From: Tyto alba
Lineage: Eukaryota > Chordata > Aves > Strigiformes > Tytonidae
Direction: 5' to 3'
DNA length: 64,000 bases
Assembly (NCBI RefSeq): GCF_018691265.1
Contig: NW_024881301.1
Coordinates: 16,101,252 to 16,165,251, forward strand
The notes under the pieces are model-generated. The model was not told the origin of the DNA. It saw only the letters and a program-made list of their open reading frames with translations, and did not search any database. Below, piece after piece: positions 47,987 through 60,355 of this stretch (within the stretch, counting starts at the first letter, position 1; every line of letters begins with the position of its first letter). The position numbers and the translations under genes are program-made.

Positions 47987-50900
47987 CTGTTTTTATCTCT
48001 ACTCGTGTTTTCTCATTCTTATCCTTCTGATTCTTTCTTCCATAACAACTGGGGGAGTGTGGGGGGGTGCAGAGTGAGAGAGCCACTGTGTGGTGCTTAG
48101 TAGGTGGCTGGGGTAGTTAAACAACAACAGTTTCTTCCAGCATTGATATCTCCATTTTATCATCTCCATGGAATCATAGTTTCTTAGTGAAGTAAATTCT
48201 TAAATCCAAAAATTGCTTCAGATCTTTGCTACTATCAGGCTGGATTGTATTTGTTATAAAGTACTAATTTTGATTCACAGCTCATTAGTTTAAACGATGT
48301 TATAGAAAACAAAATCAAATGACAAAAGCCATTGTAAATTCTGTCTTATAAATATGCTTCAGGCCTGACACAGAGAGAATAATTTCTGCACAGTCCCCCA
48401 CATGGATCTATATTAATTGAAAAAATATCTACTATGCTGGAGTCTACCGAGACAATCAGTTAATCGGTTCTATTAATAATGACCTATTGGCTGACTTGAG
48501 AAACATTAATCAGTCAGTCTGTCATCCTATAAATCGACTTCAAGAGTCTTCTTAGGACCATCTCTTTCAAGAAAGCAAGCATAGTCTTCTAGCTCAGTAA
48601 CATGATACCATTGCTTGTAACAAGCTACAAGCTTTGTGTTGAGAAAAAAAACACATGATCTAAGAATTACCAGGCTTTGTCTGCATTCATCTCTGAAGAT
48701 ATTTTTTAGGTTGTTTAACCATAAAGTCAATTATCCAATGATCAGATTAATAATTATCTGATTTTATCTTTGTTTAGCTTTGTAAAATTGTGTAACTATA
48801 TACACACATGCATATGTGTTTGTGTGCATAGGTATATACATTTTGGTAGCTTGATACTCATATTCAGCAGCTTTTTGGTGTATAACAAATTATCTATGAC
48901 CCTGGAGTGAAATGCTGCATAAAAGAAGGGAGGCCTAGGGTAAGAGCTGTGTCCTTAAAATTATGGACATAGGATGGTACCAGAGATGAGATACCGCTCC
49001 TCATCAGAAAACCCAATAACCTGGGTAAACATATGAAGCACACCATATATAGTGCATTTGGATGTGATGTGGTCCTCCAGACCAAAGAAGAAAGAGCAAT
49101 GTACTACAAAGGTAAAAATATTTGCCTTGGGCAGTGAGGAAGAAGATGCTATCCATATCAACATGTAGCTCATTTCAGTACAGGGCTAAGGATGCTGAAG
49201 TTTCAGTGTATAATTTCCTTCAACCCACACTGAAGCTATTGACCTCAGTACCCATCAGGGCACTAGAGGGGTTGAACACTTCACCAAAGAAAATGGAAAA
49301 ATGCTAGGCAATTTGACCATATTAATTTTAATTGTATATATTTTGATCTACAACTTATTAAGATGGTAATTGGGCTAATAATTATTATTATTTCATTAGA
49401 CTCTTGAGACTTTAACTAGAGCAACAGATTCTTGATTTTGAAGACAATAGGTGTTGCCCTTTGTTCATTACAAAATTTGGAAGTAATTAATTCAGAGGAA
49501 TTCAAGCAACCCACTTTACAACTTGGATGCACCAAACTGGTAGCACAAGTATTCCTGTACCACAGTGTTTCAGAATTTGAGATTCTTTGTGCATCAGATT
49601 AGTTAATGTTGGCCCTATAGCATGAAGTTTTTGAGATTTTCAAGGAAAAAAAAAAAATTACATGACTTTGTTCAGTATTCAGAACAAAACAAAAAATGAT
49701 TTAATATACACACAGACGTACACAATATAGATAGTAAATCAAAAAGAGAATGTTACCTTCTCATTTCAGCTAAGATATTCAAGAGAAAAATCTAAGAAGA
49801 TATTAATAGCTTCAGTTTTGCAACCTCTTTCTAGGTCAAAGCATATACTCTGCAAGTGTAATTATTGGAAAAAAAAAGTAAGCTTCATAAATTTAGTAAA
49901 CTTTATTCTGATTATTATAAGCAATAAAGTAAGTTCTCCAAAGAATGGGATGCAAGCAATGTATCATGTCGATCGATTTAAGTAAAAATTGTTATTTTCG
50001 CCTGGTTCATAAAACTTTGTTGTGGTTCAAACATTAACATTCAAATATTTCTTCTTTAACACAGTAAATAAATTCAGCTTGTAGTCTAATAATAATATTT
50101 CCACTGAAAGTTTTACCCCTAAATGTCCAAAGAATCTCTGATACAAGTATCATAGATTAATTTTTATCAATTAATTTATCTGACTAACCAGCTACAGTGG
50201 ATGTGTAAAATACTATATACCAGTAGGACTATATCAAAAAGGCTATCTCCAACAAAAGCAGAACAAAGTATTCACAATATTCTAAGATTCATCAAACATA
50301 ATAGTAGCACTTTCTTATGTTCTGGTTTTAATGTCACATAACACAAAATTTACATATTAAAGCTTAGTAATTTTTTCAACCTAAAATTTTACAGTCATTC
50401 TTAAATTAAAAAATATAGAAAGGGAATGTTGAGCTGTTCAAAACTTAATCTGTGTGTAATAAAATTAACATTCCTTATTACAAGGAATAATATTAATTCT
50501 CTAGAGGTCAATTATAAGACATTTCATTTTTAGTTTTATTTGACTTTCTGACCTTTTCACTTCTAAGGCCAATTCATTGCCACAAACCAACACACTCCTT
50601 CATATTACATCTTTACCACTTGGTTTTATTTCATAAATCCTTCAATCCTGCATTTTGGCTGTATTTGACTGCATTTCTACTATACTGGTCACTTATACAG
50701 ACTTACAAGCTATGTTATTCATAACAATGTAATTTCCATCCCTCTTTGTCTAAACTGTAATAAAATTAACACAGATAACCACTTACAACCATCATTAAAG
50801 ATATTTGTGCATGATTATGGGTTCCTCTGAGAATGTTTATGTCCATGACTTTCAAGGTTACTTAAGTTATGTTCAGCTGAAACCTGCAATAGATCCAGTA

Positions 50901-51900
50901 TCAGTATGGAAGCCATTGCAGAAGTGTTGGAATCACAGCACTGGATGAGGCCAATGTCTAGCTAGAATAGGAGCCAGTCTTCAACAGTTGGTAATGTTAA
51001 CCTGGTCCAAGAAGTTATAAAAAAGCTACAGTAAATGATTGTGGAATAACATGATTCCCACTTCTTTTTCTGAACTATCCATATCAAGAGCCTGATCAAA
51101 TCTTTAGATGGTTTCAGGTTTTTCCAACCTTATCTTGAAGACAAAGAAAGAAAAAAAAAATATTTCCTATGGAGTAGCATAGATCTGAAGGAGAGCTCAG
51201 GTTTATCAAAAGGTGTTAATACTGCATATTGGCCTGAACAACTGATGTCTTTACACAAAATGATTAAGTTTAAAGTATGTGTCATGATACTCACTGTGGG
51301 GTGGCTGAGGAACTCTGCTTGGGCACAAGGACTGGTTAAGATGCTCTTCTTGAAGAAACAGAGAGAAATTCAGGATCTGAATAAAAAACTCCAGCAAAGT
51401 TCTAATATGCAAAAAGTGAAAACTCAGAATTTACTATCTGATCCATAACATTCAAGATTTGGGTTGAGAATTGTTTTACTTCTAATTTTTGGAGCAGGTA
51501 CACTAGCAGTCCAGGTTGGAGAGATTTCCAAGACCAATATAAAGAAAGTATCATAAAGGTGCCTTGTATTATACTAAAAATTTCTTTATAATGAAAGGTG
51601 AAAATGTAGTTTTCCAAAGTACAGCTAAAGAAAAATTTTAAATATTTAAAAAAAAATGTAAAAAGGAATACTCTGTTGTGTGTGGAAGAGCAGGTACTAG
51701 GAAAGAGCAACACCATTAGATATGCAGTATAAATATCTCCAAATTCTAGTACATCCAAATTCCTGCTCAGATTAACATGGTAATCTGTTGTAATTTTTTG
51801 TTTCTTTTTTGACAGGCTTGAAGGAATGTTGTCAATGGGAGCAGATAATAAGGACAGCAATTCACTCCATCAGAGTTATCCAGGGTGAGAGAAACAGTAA

Positions 51901-51944
51901 TCTACGCAATATAAAAGAAAAATCTACGCAATAAAAGAAAAAAA
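51901..51944. repeat. 22-bp tandem duplication
   Basis: TCTACGCAATATAAAAGAAA begins at 51901 and a near-identical copy, lacking one TA, begins at 51923. The copies are adjacent and nearly identical, so the duplication is recent. Confidence 0.85.
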
Positions 51945-52721
51945 AAATCACCTACCTAGTAAATATATTGATAAGAAATATAACTTGTTATTAAATTGGA
52001 AGGCTGAAAATGGGTAATTATTTTTAAATACGGCACCAAATTAAGAAACAGTTGGTATTTGCAAAGAACAGATGTTAAAGATCATTATTGTAACCACTGG
52101 CAATATCGTATCTTATGATAATCAATATATTAGCACAAAATATTGTGGGAGCAAAAGGAAAATTATGTTGAAAATACTCACAGTTTTAAGGGCAAAAAAC
52201 TGCCTTGATTAATATTAATTGAGATCTTAAAAATATAGCACATGACTTAAATAATCTAAAAAAGTTATGCTTTGCTCATAGAAAGAGAAAGGAGAATAGA
52301 GTTCACCAAAGTCTCTGGATAAAAAAAGAAGCATAAATAACTGTGAGAGTGACACCCAATTATATAGTGCTAAGTGGGAAAGAGCTTCTCACATCTGCAA
52401 TGAAGCAGATGACAAACATCATTATTGAGAACATCAATATCAGCATCTAAGTTACACGCACATTTGAACAGTGCAAAGGTACTACTCCCAATGGGAAATG
52501 TCATTGCCTGCTGCTTGCCAACCAATGAAAAGAAAGACAGCCTGTTGTAAATATACTGTTTTGGAATCAATGGGCCATTCAACAAAGACATTAAAGGAAA
52601 GATATGAGAATTTAAACCAGTAAGCATCTAGGTCGTAGCATAGGTAGTTAATATATGAAACTGGAAGAAATTACTTGCCAGAAAACAAATACACAAACAA
52701 AACCTCCAGAAGAGCTTCCAG

Positions 52722-52750
52722 AAAACAAAACAAAACAAAACAAAACAAAA
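52722..52750. repeat. (AAAAC)n microsatellite
   Basis: Nearly six perfect AAAAC units ending in an A run. Confidence 0.9.
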
Positions 52751-52811
52751 AATATTCTACATAGAATGTGTCCTAGTTTCAGTAACTTGTGGGTAGATTC
52801 AAGGGCTGATA

Positions 52812-52858
52812 GTGGGTGGGGGGTGTGGGGGGTGTGTGTGTGGGGTGTGTGTTGTTGT
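52812..52858 (+). repeat. G/T-rich tract with four G-runs
   Basis: G-runs at 52814-52816, 52818-52823, 52827-52832 and 52842-52845 are separated by T, TGT and a 9-base (TG)n loop. This satisfies a relaxed G-quadruplex pattern on the plus strand. Confidence 0.8.
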
Positions 52859-53919
52859 TTTGTTCATTTTTTAACCTTTTTTCCTATACTTAAGAATTGT
52901 CAGAAGCTGAAAGACTGGATGAACTTTGAGAAAGAAGTTCTGATAATGGTCTGCCTTGATCCTCCCTCCTTCTGCTGTTTTTTTTTTTTTTTTTCCCCCC
53001 TACCACTGGTTTACAAAGAAGACATTATCATAAGAAGGTATGCACCTTCTTTTTGTTAATGAGAGCAGCAATATTTTAAGCACACAGATTAGGAAAACAG
53101 ACAAATAAAAGGCCTGGAATTACAACTTTGAAAACTATAGGTTACTGTTTGGAAAAAACCCAAAACATATCCATGTAAATTAGAATAAAGGCATTGGAGT
53201 TTTCCCAGTTTACATGGGAGAGCATCACTTACTTGCAACTTTGTGCAAGGTTTTGCACCATTTTTTCTAGGCTTTTAAAATATCTTCTGCAGCTTGAACT
53301 TGACATGGTAGTCCCAAATTTGTGTTTTAATATTGCTGTTTATTATACTTATACTTTTTTTGTTCCTTTCCTACCTTCTAATAAAGAAACTGAATCTGCG
53401 AGGATAAAAAAGACAGGAGGTAAAAGACTTACATGCTGCGATTCATACAAAAGTGCTGTAAGTGGCTCATCTAGATATAGTTTTGACATATGGGCTAAAT
53501 TAAGACTTTAAATAGTGCAATACATCTTTTAATGCAAAAGAAATAATATAAATGGGACTCAATTAATGAGCGGAAAATGTAAAAGACATTCTGGAAAACC
53601 TATAAATTGCTTACTAAAATAAACCAGCAAAATTGGTAGATAATGACTCTTGCAGCTCACTGTCATGTCCTCTTAACCACAACATCCATCAGAAAAAAAA
53701 CACACTTACACCCAGTTATTTTACTCATTGAAGCTGCACCGGTGAACACTCTGATGAGGATAATTGAAAGTCTCTTAAATTGCCAACACAGAACTAAAGG
53801 AACTAAAGCAGGACTGTTGGATAAAAAGAAAAAGTTAATCCTTCCTGCCCCATATGTTCCTGCGTGGCTCCCTGCTTCCAAATCAACAGAGAGGCATCCA
53901 TCAGCAAGCTCTTGACTCC

Positions 53920-54260
53920 TCAAGGTGAGGGGATGTCTTCTGGTCCCTCCTCCTGCTGCTCCAGGGGGGGGTCTGCCTGCCTCCCGGGTTGCTCCTCCTG
54001 CAAGATGAGATTGGCGTGCAGGTGGACGTCGGAGCAGAGCACTGCCACGGCCCCGCGGGACGGGACGGGACGGGACGGGACGGGACGGGACGGGACGGGA
54101 CGGGACGGGACGGGACGGGACGGGACGGGACGGGACGGGACGGGGGAAAGCGCAGAGGGAGGCGGGGAAGGGGCAGGTCTCTCCCGCAATCCACTGGCAC
54201 TGGTGTGACAGTTTTAATTCCCCAGGTCCAGGGGGGAGTGGCACAAGGCAGCAGGACGCA
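53920..54260. other. GC-rich pocket around the CGGGA array
   Basis: About 340 bases with high GC and many CpG sites are set in AT-rich DNA. The flanks of the array contain CTCCTCCTGCTGCTCC-like words and CCCGGG. It could be a small CpG island or simply the mutational halo of the repeat. No promoter elements or exon can be asserted; all six-frame open frames through it are products of the 5-bp repeat. Confidence 0.5.
54056..54140. repeat. (CGGGA)17 pentanucleotide array, G-quadruplex-prone
   Basis: Seventeen perfect CGGGA units (85 bases) are followed by CGGGGGAAAG. Every unit carries GGG, spaced by AC, so the plus strand meets the strict G3-loop pattern many times over. Each unit has one CpG. 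Apparent Arg-Asp-Gly-Thr and Pro-Val-Pro-Ser-Arg repeat proteins in different frames are translations of the array and not genes. Confidence 0.97.
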
Positions 54261-57200
54261 TTGCTGTGTGTTTAGCCACAAAATGATTAAGACAATAGAA
54301 GGTTTTATTTCCTTTCCTGTAACTGTTGATGCTACCACTATCACCATCACCTGAGATAAATAATTAACTTCAGGCTTTAGCAATTTTATTTTGTGCTTAC
54401 AGAGGAAAAACTGATGAGGTGTTGTGATTAGTTGTATTACTGCTGTGAATAGTGACTTTAGAACCAACATCCCAAAACAATTAATAGTTCTGTTTAACAT
54501 GGTACAAAAGCTACGTGTGCTAGTAGTTACCATATCATCTCTTATTAGTGAATAGACATGTATGTGCAATCCAAAATATTATTCCTATTCTTTGATGTAG
54601 TTGTATGAAGTTTTTTTCTTGCTAAGGTATTTTTAATTACTTCTAAGGCAATCTAGCCAAGCATGCATCTAATACCTTACCACTCTTACCAGTTCCTTAG
54701 ACCTCAATGAATATTTTTCTATTATTATTTATCTGGTTTCTGACATAAGTACGGTTCTAGGATGGGGGTTTTATCTCTTATTTTCCTTCCTGATGCTTAT
54801 CATACACACAGTAATTTCTGATTATTATTTCACATGTCATTTACTATAACACTTTCCAAGGTTGCTAGAATGCTCTTTTTTATTGTCTACCGAGTAGCTT
54901 CTCTGTGTCTTCATATATTTCTGACTTCTTTTTCCCATTCTTTTTCTAGTTCTGTTTTATACACTGTAGGAAATGGTGATACACTGATATTTCAAAGAAG
55001 GACAGGAGAAGACAGGACTTACATCAATAGAAGTAAAATATGCCCAATATGCCCTATCTTCAGACTGCAAATTATGATCCGAAGGGTCCTTAGTCTGAAA
55101 CTCAGCAAATGATAGAGGAAGCCTCTTTGGAGAGGAAATGTAGGCTCTGGCCTTTAGTAATCTTCCAATGACAATAAACATCGATATCTTTCTTCAAAGC
55201 ATTTCAGATTTTGCAAACCCATAATTTCTCTTAAGTAGAAATGTCCACATCATTTGTAATAATTTTGTAAGCTTTGTCAGTCAGCTACAGTGGTCATTGC
55301 TGTTGCGTTAAAGTGCTTGTGTCTTTGGCAGGGAATGCAAGCGCTGTTGTGGGGATGGAAGGTGTGCAGTACATCCACAGTGATACTGAAACAGATTGAC
55401 AAATTTAGAGAGAAATATGGCAAATTATAAATCTGTGCTGACATTCCTGGATATATCATCATCTGGAGACAGTACTATCAGAAACTAAACTGCTCATGAT
55501 ATGCCCCAGAAACAGACATAGGAAGGTCTTTATGTGTACATACTGTTCCTATGTGCTATAGGTATCTATGTTTTCTTTTTTTTTTTTTTCCACCTATAAC
55601 TTTTTCTCTAAAGGAAAGGCTGAGAAACCTGGACACTTAGCTATATTTGCTTTCTTATAACTGCACACATTCGGAGGCCTGAACCTTTCTATCTGTAGTT
55701 TATCATATCCTGTTTATTTCTGTTACTTTGCTTTGGTTACAGTTTAACAATTTTACATACAAAGAAAAGATGCATTTCTCTGTACTGGGAGCTTCACACA
55801 ACTAAATAATATCAGTATTAAGTTTGGTCATTCACACAATCCTAGGGATAAGCAGTACAATGATTTGGATAGAATTTGGCAGTGTGGCAAAAGGTGATTG
55901 AGAGCAAATATTGGATTGAGACTCTAGAATGTATAGAATAAGCAAGCTGTTTTAAAGGAAATTAAAATATCACAATGAGGATAACATTTCAAGCAAATGG
56001 ATAGAGATAGATAAAGAACATTACATCTGAATGTTGTTGAACCACTTGGGCAATAAGGTCATCTTATGGGTAGGAGAATTGTTCCACAGAACTGAGAAAA
56101 AGCTCATCATGCAGAATATTTTGAAAGACCTACCCAGTTATTGTGGTGTCTAAAAAAGAACAGCTTAATCATGGTAGGGCAGTATATTAAAGTATATTGC
56201 TTTTTTTATGATATACTGAAATCTACTAAGAAAATAGGAGTAAGAAAGAGAAAAAAAATGAAGGAAACGGTAAAGCATTAACCATGATCATCATAAGTAG
56301 GACAAAAAAGTAATGAATGTCATTCTAAGCAAGAAAGCATGCAGATAATCATCAGGGGAAAAAAATCTAACAGTGAAAAATAGGTGTTATGTCCTGGTTA
56401 TAAAATAATAGGCATTGAGATAGGGGTGATTTATGTAGGAGTTTACAATGTGATGTAGCAAGGAAAAGGTTGAGGGTGATGGAGGTCTAGATGCAGGAGG
56501 AGAGTTGTGTAATAACATCTGGCTTTTAGACCAGACTGTGCAAATATCTGTCAGCAGTGTTTTAAGTTCAGCTGACTCTGCCTTTGGATAAAGGAATAAT
56601 CTCATGATGCCTTAAAGTCCATTCTGGTTTTATTTCCTGATTCCATGGTTCTGGGTTATGAAGTCATCTTAACATCATGCCTTTTAATATCAGAAGTTTG
56701 CCAGAACAATTTGTTTCATAAGTCAGTTTTCAACAATGTAATAATTGTCCTTAGCCAATCCTTCTATTATCCATCAATTAGAGATTGATTTATACTGCAT
56801 GGATGAAGACATTTTCAGTCTTCAGTAGTTTTTAAACCCATTGAATGAAATGTGGAAAGAAGCACCCTTTTTTTAAAAAAAAATCTCTATACTTCTCTGA
56901 AATCTTTTAAACCTTCTTATGTCACTGACCTCAGAATGTGTTTTTTCTCATTCCTGTTCTTGTTCCTTTTTAAATTCTCATCAACATCAGATAGCCTATC
57001 ATCAAATCTAGTAAGGACAGTGATGCTGATTTGCACTAGTGTCTACAGCAGTTGAATCTCATTTGAAACTCTGGCCCTGTTGTAAGTTGATTATAAGATG
57101 TGTAAAACCATAATGTTTTCTGTCCTTTCTAGATCATGAAGACAGTCTATCAAGGGCTGACCTCAACTTTTATGTTTCCATTCAATCTTTGTTTTTGAAA

Positions 57201-58300
57201 ATCAGTGAAATAGAACAATCGTTTTTCTCCCTTCAGAGAAGGTATTTCACTTCTGAATTAGTATTAATTTAAAAACACTCCTGAGGCTGCTTCAGACCCT
57301 GGTCAGATAGATAGAAATTACATCTTTAGGAATGTGTCAATGAATGTGCCATTCACTCCTCTATAGAATTAAATAAATATGTCAAGTCAATCAATCAAAA
57401 GAACAAGATGGGTAGTTTGTTTTACATATTCACGTAAATACATGTATTTTTACATTAAATATTAGAGAGTGGCGTGCTGATGCCAGAGTATAAAACTTAT
57501 TTTTAATATGCAGATTTATCCATTTTAAATAAAAGACCTTGAACAACTTCCAAATGCTTTTTTTACTCAAAGATGCATAGCTTAGTGGCACTTATGCAAT
57601 ATCCTAAAGTGCTTTACATCAACAAAAGTTGCTATCATAGGTATTTGAGTGAATTTTTGTTTCACATTGGATTATTATTTATGTCATCCTTGCAGATATA
57701 TGACTCCTTTAGAACATATTTTCATTAAGATTTAATAGGTTATTCCTAATGAGTTGGCTTCTTTCTTTCTTTGCAGTTTTTTTCCCATAGTAGCACTTGT
57801 TACTAGACAAAATCGTATTTTTAAAATAAGGTACCTCAGTGACATTTTGTAGTGAAGAGTGTGTTTCTGAACTGTTAGCAGAGCAATACTTAGGAGATAA
57901 TATCTCATAAAGGTTGAAGTACTCCCTATTTTTCATGCGGCAGTATAATAAGAAACAACGTGACAGGCTGTGAAGAAGAACCTTGAAGTGGTAGCTACCT
58001 GTATAAAACTGAAAAATTGAGGGAAAAAAGTTGAGTGACCTTGCTCTGTCATATGGGTGTCATACTCACAGATCAATGATCAGTTCTAGCAGGACACAGG
58101 CACTTGCCTTAGTGACCTCAACTTGCTGTTGATGGGTGTCAGTTAGTGCTGTAGAGAATAAAAAGAAGAGGTGGACTGATGATAATTAGAAAAGAATGAA
58201 GGGGAGATAAAAGGAAGACAATTGAATAGAAATCTGTCTGCAGACACCATGAATCCTTGGAGAAGGACTATTGGCCCAGCAGGTGCCATATTTGCAGAGT

Positions 58301-58392
58301 TGTTTTTTTTTGTTTGTTTGGTTTTTTTTTGTTTGTTTTTTTTTTTTTTTATTTTTATTTTTTATTTTATTTTATTTTTAGTGTGTGTGTAT
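58301..58392. repeat. T-rich simple sequence with GTTT and ATTTT units
   Basis: Runs of T broken by G or A, ending in (GT)5. A Phe-rich open frame through it is an artefact. Confidence 0.9.
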
Positions 58393-58577
58393 GTGCAATT
58401 TCATGAAGCTTTGTTCTCATACTAAAAACTGTATTTCACATTTATGTACAGCCTACCACACTTTCTGAATTGTAAAAATAAGAGTGATTCTGATGAAAGA
58501 CTAATTGAGTTCAGCACTTACATGTCTCTAACACAGAAGTCAAAGAAATAGCTCAGCAATGCACAGTAATACTCTGC

Positions 58578-58595
58578 AAAAAAAAAAAAAAAAAA
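58578..58595. repeat. Poly(A) tract, 18 bases
   Basis: Simple A run. No gene body recognised upstream. Confidence 0.9.
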
Positions 58596-58979
58596 GGAAA
58601 CATGCTTTGCTAATTAACTAAAGATCATATCAGATACAAGATGAAATAGCCAAACTGTTTTATTCTGGGTTTCAGTAGACTGTGTTTTTTGTTTGAACTC
58701 CAGTATTTTCAGGGAGATGAGTGAATAACAAGCTTTGTATCACATTTCTTCATTGTCTAATCTATATGTTGTTGTTTTGATCCAAACTAGAAGCCCTGTA
58801 ATTAACATAATTTTTACCTGCATTACATTTTAAAATCAGAACAGCAACTAAGGAACAACTCAAGATCTGAATATCTAATTGCTGCTTCTGTGTAAATTGA
58901 AAGCAACTCCAAAATGAGTGGTATAGATTAATGAAGTATACAGAGAAAATAAAATGTGTTAAAAAGATTAAATGTTATA

Positions 58980-59043
58980 GACATAAAGATTAAAGATATG
59001 AAGATAGACATAAAGAAATAAATATAGATATAAAGACATAAAA
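58980..59043. repeat. Degenerate ~27-bp tandem repeat
   Basis: GACATAAAG begins at 58980 and 59007, and GACATAAAA at 59035, with A/T/G-rich spacers, giving periods of 27 and 28 bases. Confidence 0.65.
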
Positions 59044-60355
59044 TAAACTCCACATATCTTCCATAGTGGAGAATTTTCACCTCCCATGTTTACCTGTGGG
59101 AAATCTCATAGGGTAGATCAGAACTCAGTGGTCACTGCTAAACCATATTTTAATGTCCAAGACAGGTTCTAATGTTAAAATTTTTTAATCCTTTATATCT
59201 TCAAACCACTTTAATTTTAGTCGCTAATGTCTGTCTTGCTTTTCACTCTCCTGAAGATGATGCACAAGAATATTTTATTTCAGCATTAAAAAAAACTTCC
59301 TACTTGAACACTTTATATTGAACAAAATACCCATCCATGTAATACAGATTGCTGAATATAATAATAAAAAACTGTACATGCTTGTTGGACTTCTCTAATT
59401 GAGCAAATAAGAATTAGTGTGAGCAAGGGCTATAATCTGGTTCTAAAATGTACTTATGGGTGATTTACATGTTATATCTTTGACTGTCACTTTCTCTTCT
59501 CTCTAGTGGTTATTCCTTCTTTTTCTGCACTCACTGTATACAGGCAACCTCATGTAGCACTGGGAGATTATGCCCTCTTGCCAGGCAGCATGTCTCTGCC
59601 CCGGAGGATGCTGAATAGTACATCTGAGCCAGTTAAGAGGACAGATCAAAATCTATACTCTCACTAGGTTGCCAAGGTACTTACACCCTCACCAAGCAGG
59701 CAAAGGTTTTGTATCTTTTCTCTTATTTTTCTTTTAAAGACCATTTCTCTGCTGGTGAGATATATAACTATATCCTGCTCAGCATTTAGTTTTATGTCAG
59801 AGCCATGTTTAGGCTTATATAAATAAGAATTATGGAAATAAAGTAAGTGTGAAGACCTTGGAAATGTATAGACACACATAAATACACACTCATGTATATA
59901 CACATATGCACACTTATTTGCAGCCAAAATCAGTATTGCCAAGCTTTGTTACTTCACCCTGCAAATAGAAAAACAGAATTTCACACAGATTATCTTGAAC
60001 ACGGCAAATATGAGTCAACCAGAAATATGGTTTAAAGACTAAGATGCATGAATCATGTAGAAGTTCACTGCCTTTATCATGAAAGTGGAGTATTATCAAC
60101 GCAAGCAGGCATCTGTCAGTTTTCACTTTGATTTACTCTGCTGGGCTTTTTTACAGATGTAAAACCATTTTACCAAGTCAAATAGAGTGACAAATATAAT
60201 AAACTAAATGCTCATTGTATGGGAAAATAAATGGTGTCAGGATCATGCTGAAGAAATAAAAGCCCCATAAGATATAGCTTTCATCTCTCCTAAAAGATAG
60301 ACTCTAATAACTGAAAGAAAAGTAAAAACTTTCTGGAAAAAAAAAGAAGCAGTGA

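Larger units (their letters stand above)
47515..48129 (+). mobile_element. Solo LTR, avian ERVL-type, 615 bp, perfect 5-bp target duplication
   Basis: The element starts TGTGCTGATTTTGACTGGG and ends AGTTAAACAACAACA, with TG...CA ends. It is flanked by GTTTC on both sides (47510-47514 and 48130-48134), a perfect 5-bp target duplication as produced by class III (ERVL) elements. It contains a CRE-like TGATGTCA (47773-47780), a TATA-like GATAAAAG (47789-47796) and ATTAAA (47981-47986). The sequence closely resembles a common avian ERVL LTR as I remember it. No internal retroviral genes adjoin it, so it is a solo LTR. Open frames within it, including 47477-47740, are not retroviral genes. Confidence 0.9.
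48130..53860. other. Non-coding AT-rich sequence
   Basis: No supported gene. Visible features are a 22-bp tandem duplication at 51901-51944, an (AAAAC)n tract at 52722-52750 and a G/T-rich tract at 52812-52858. A 67-codon plus-strand frame at 51245-51448 has a hydrophobic N-terminus followed by a Lys/Gln-rich helix-like stretch; I do not recognise it and treat it as unsupported. Confidence 0.55.
54261..60355. other. Non-coding AT-rich sequence
   Basis: No supported gene. It contains T-rich simple sequence at 58301-58392, an 18-base poly(A) run at 58578-58595, degenerate GACATAAAG repeats near 58980-59043 and an inverted pair of ACAAT motifs at 56733-56748. Confidence 0.6.

Noticed and set aside
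48165..48185. GGAATCATAG as a possible CR1 3'-end repeat
   Set aside because: Only a single partial 8-base unit is present and no CR1 body was recognisable next to it.
51402..51860. 152-codon minus-strand open frame rich in Phe, Leu and Ser
   Set aside because: A/T-driven composition, no domain, no splice or promoter context.
53663..54569. Overlapping open frames of up to 222 codons on both strands around the CGGGA array, encoding Pro-Val-Pro-Ser-Arg or Gly-Thr-Gly-Arg-Asp repeats
   Set aside because: A 5-base repeat without stop codons keeps every frame open. The repetitive proteins appear in several frames on both strands and have no flanking domain.
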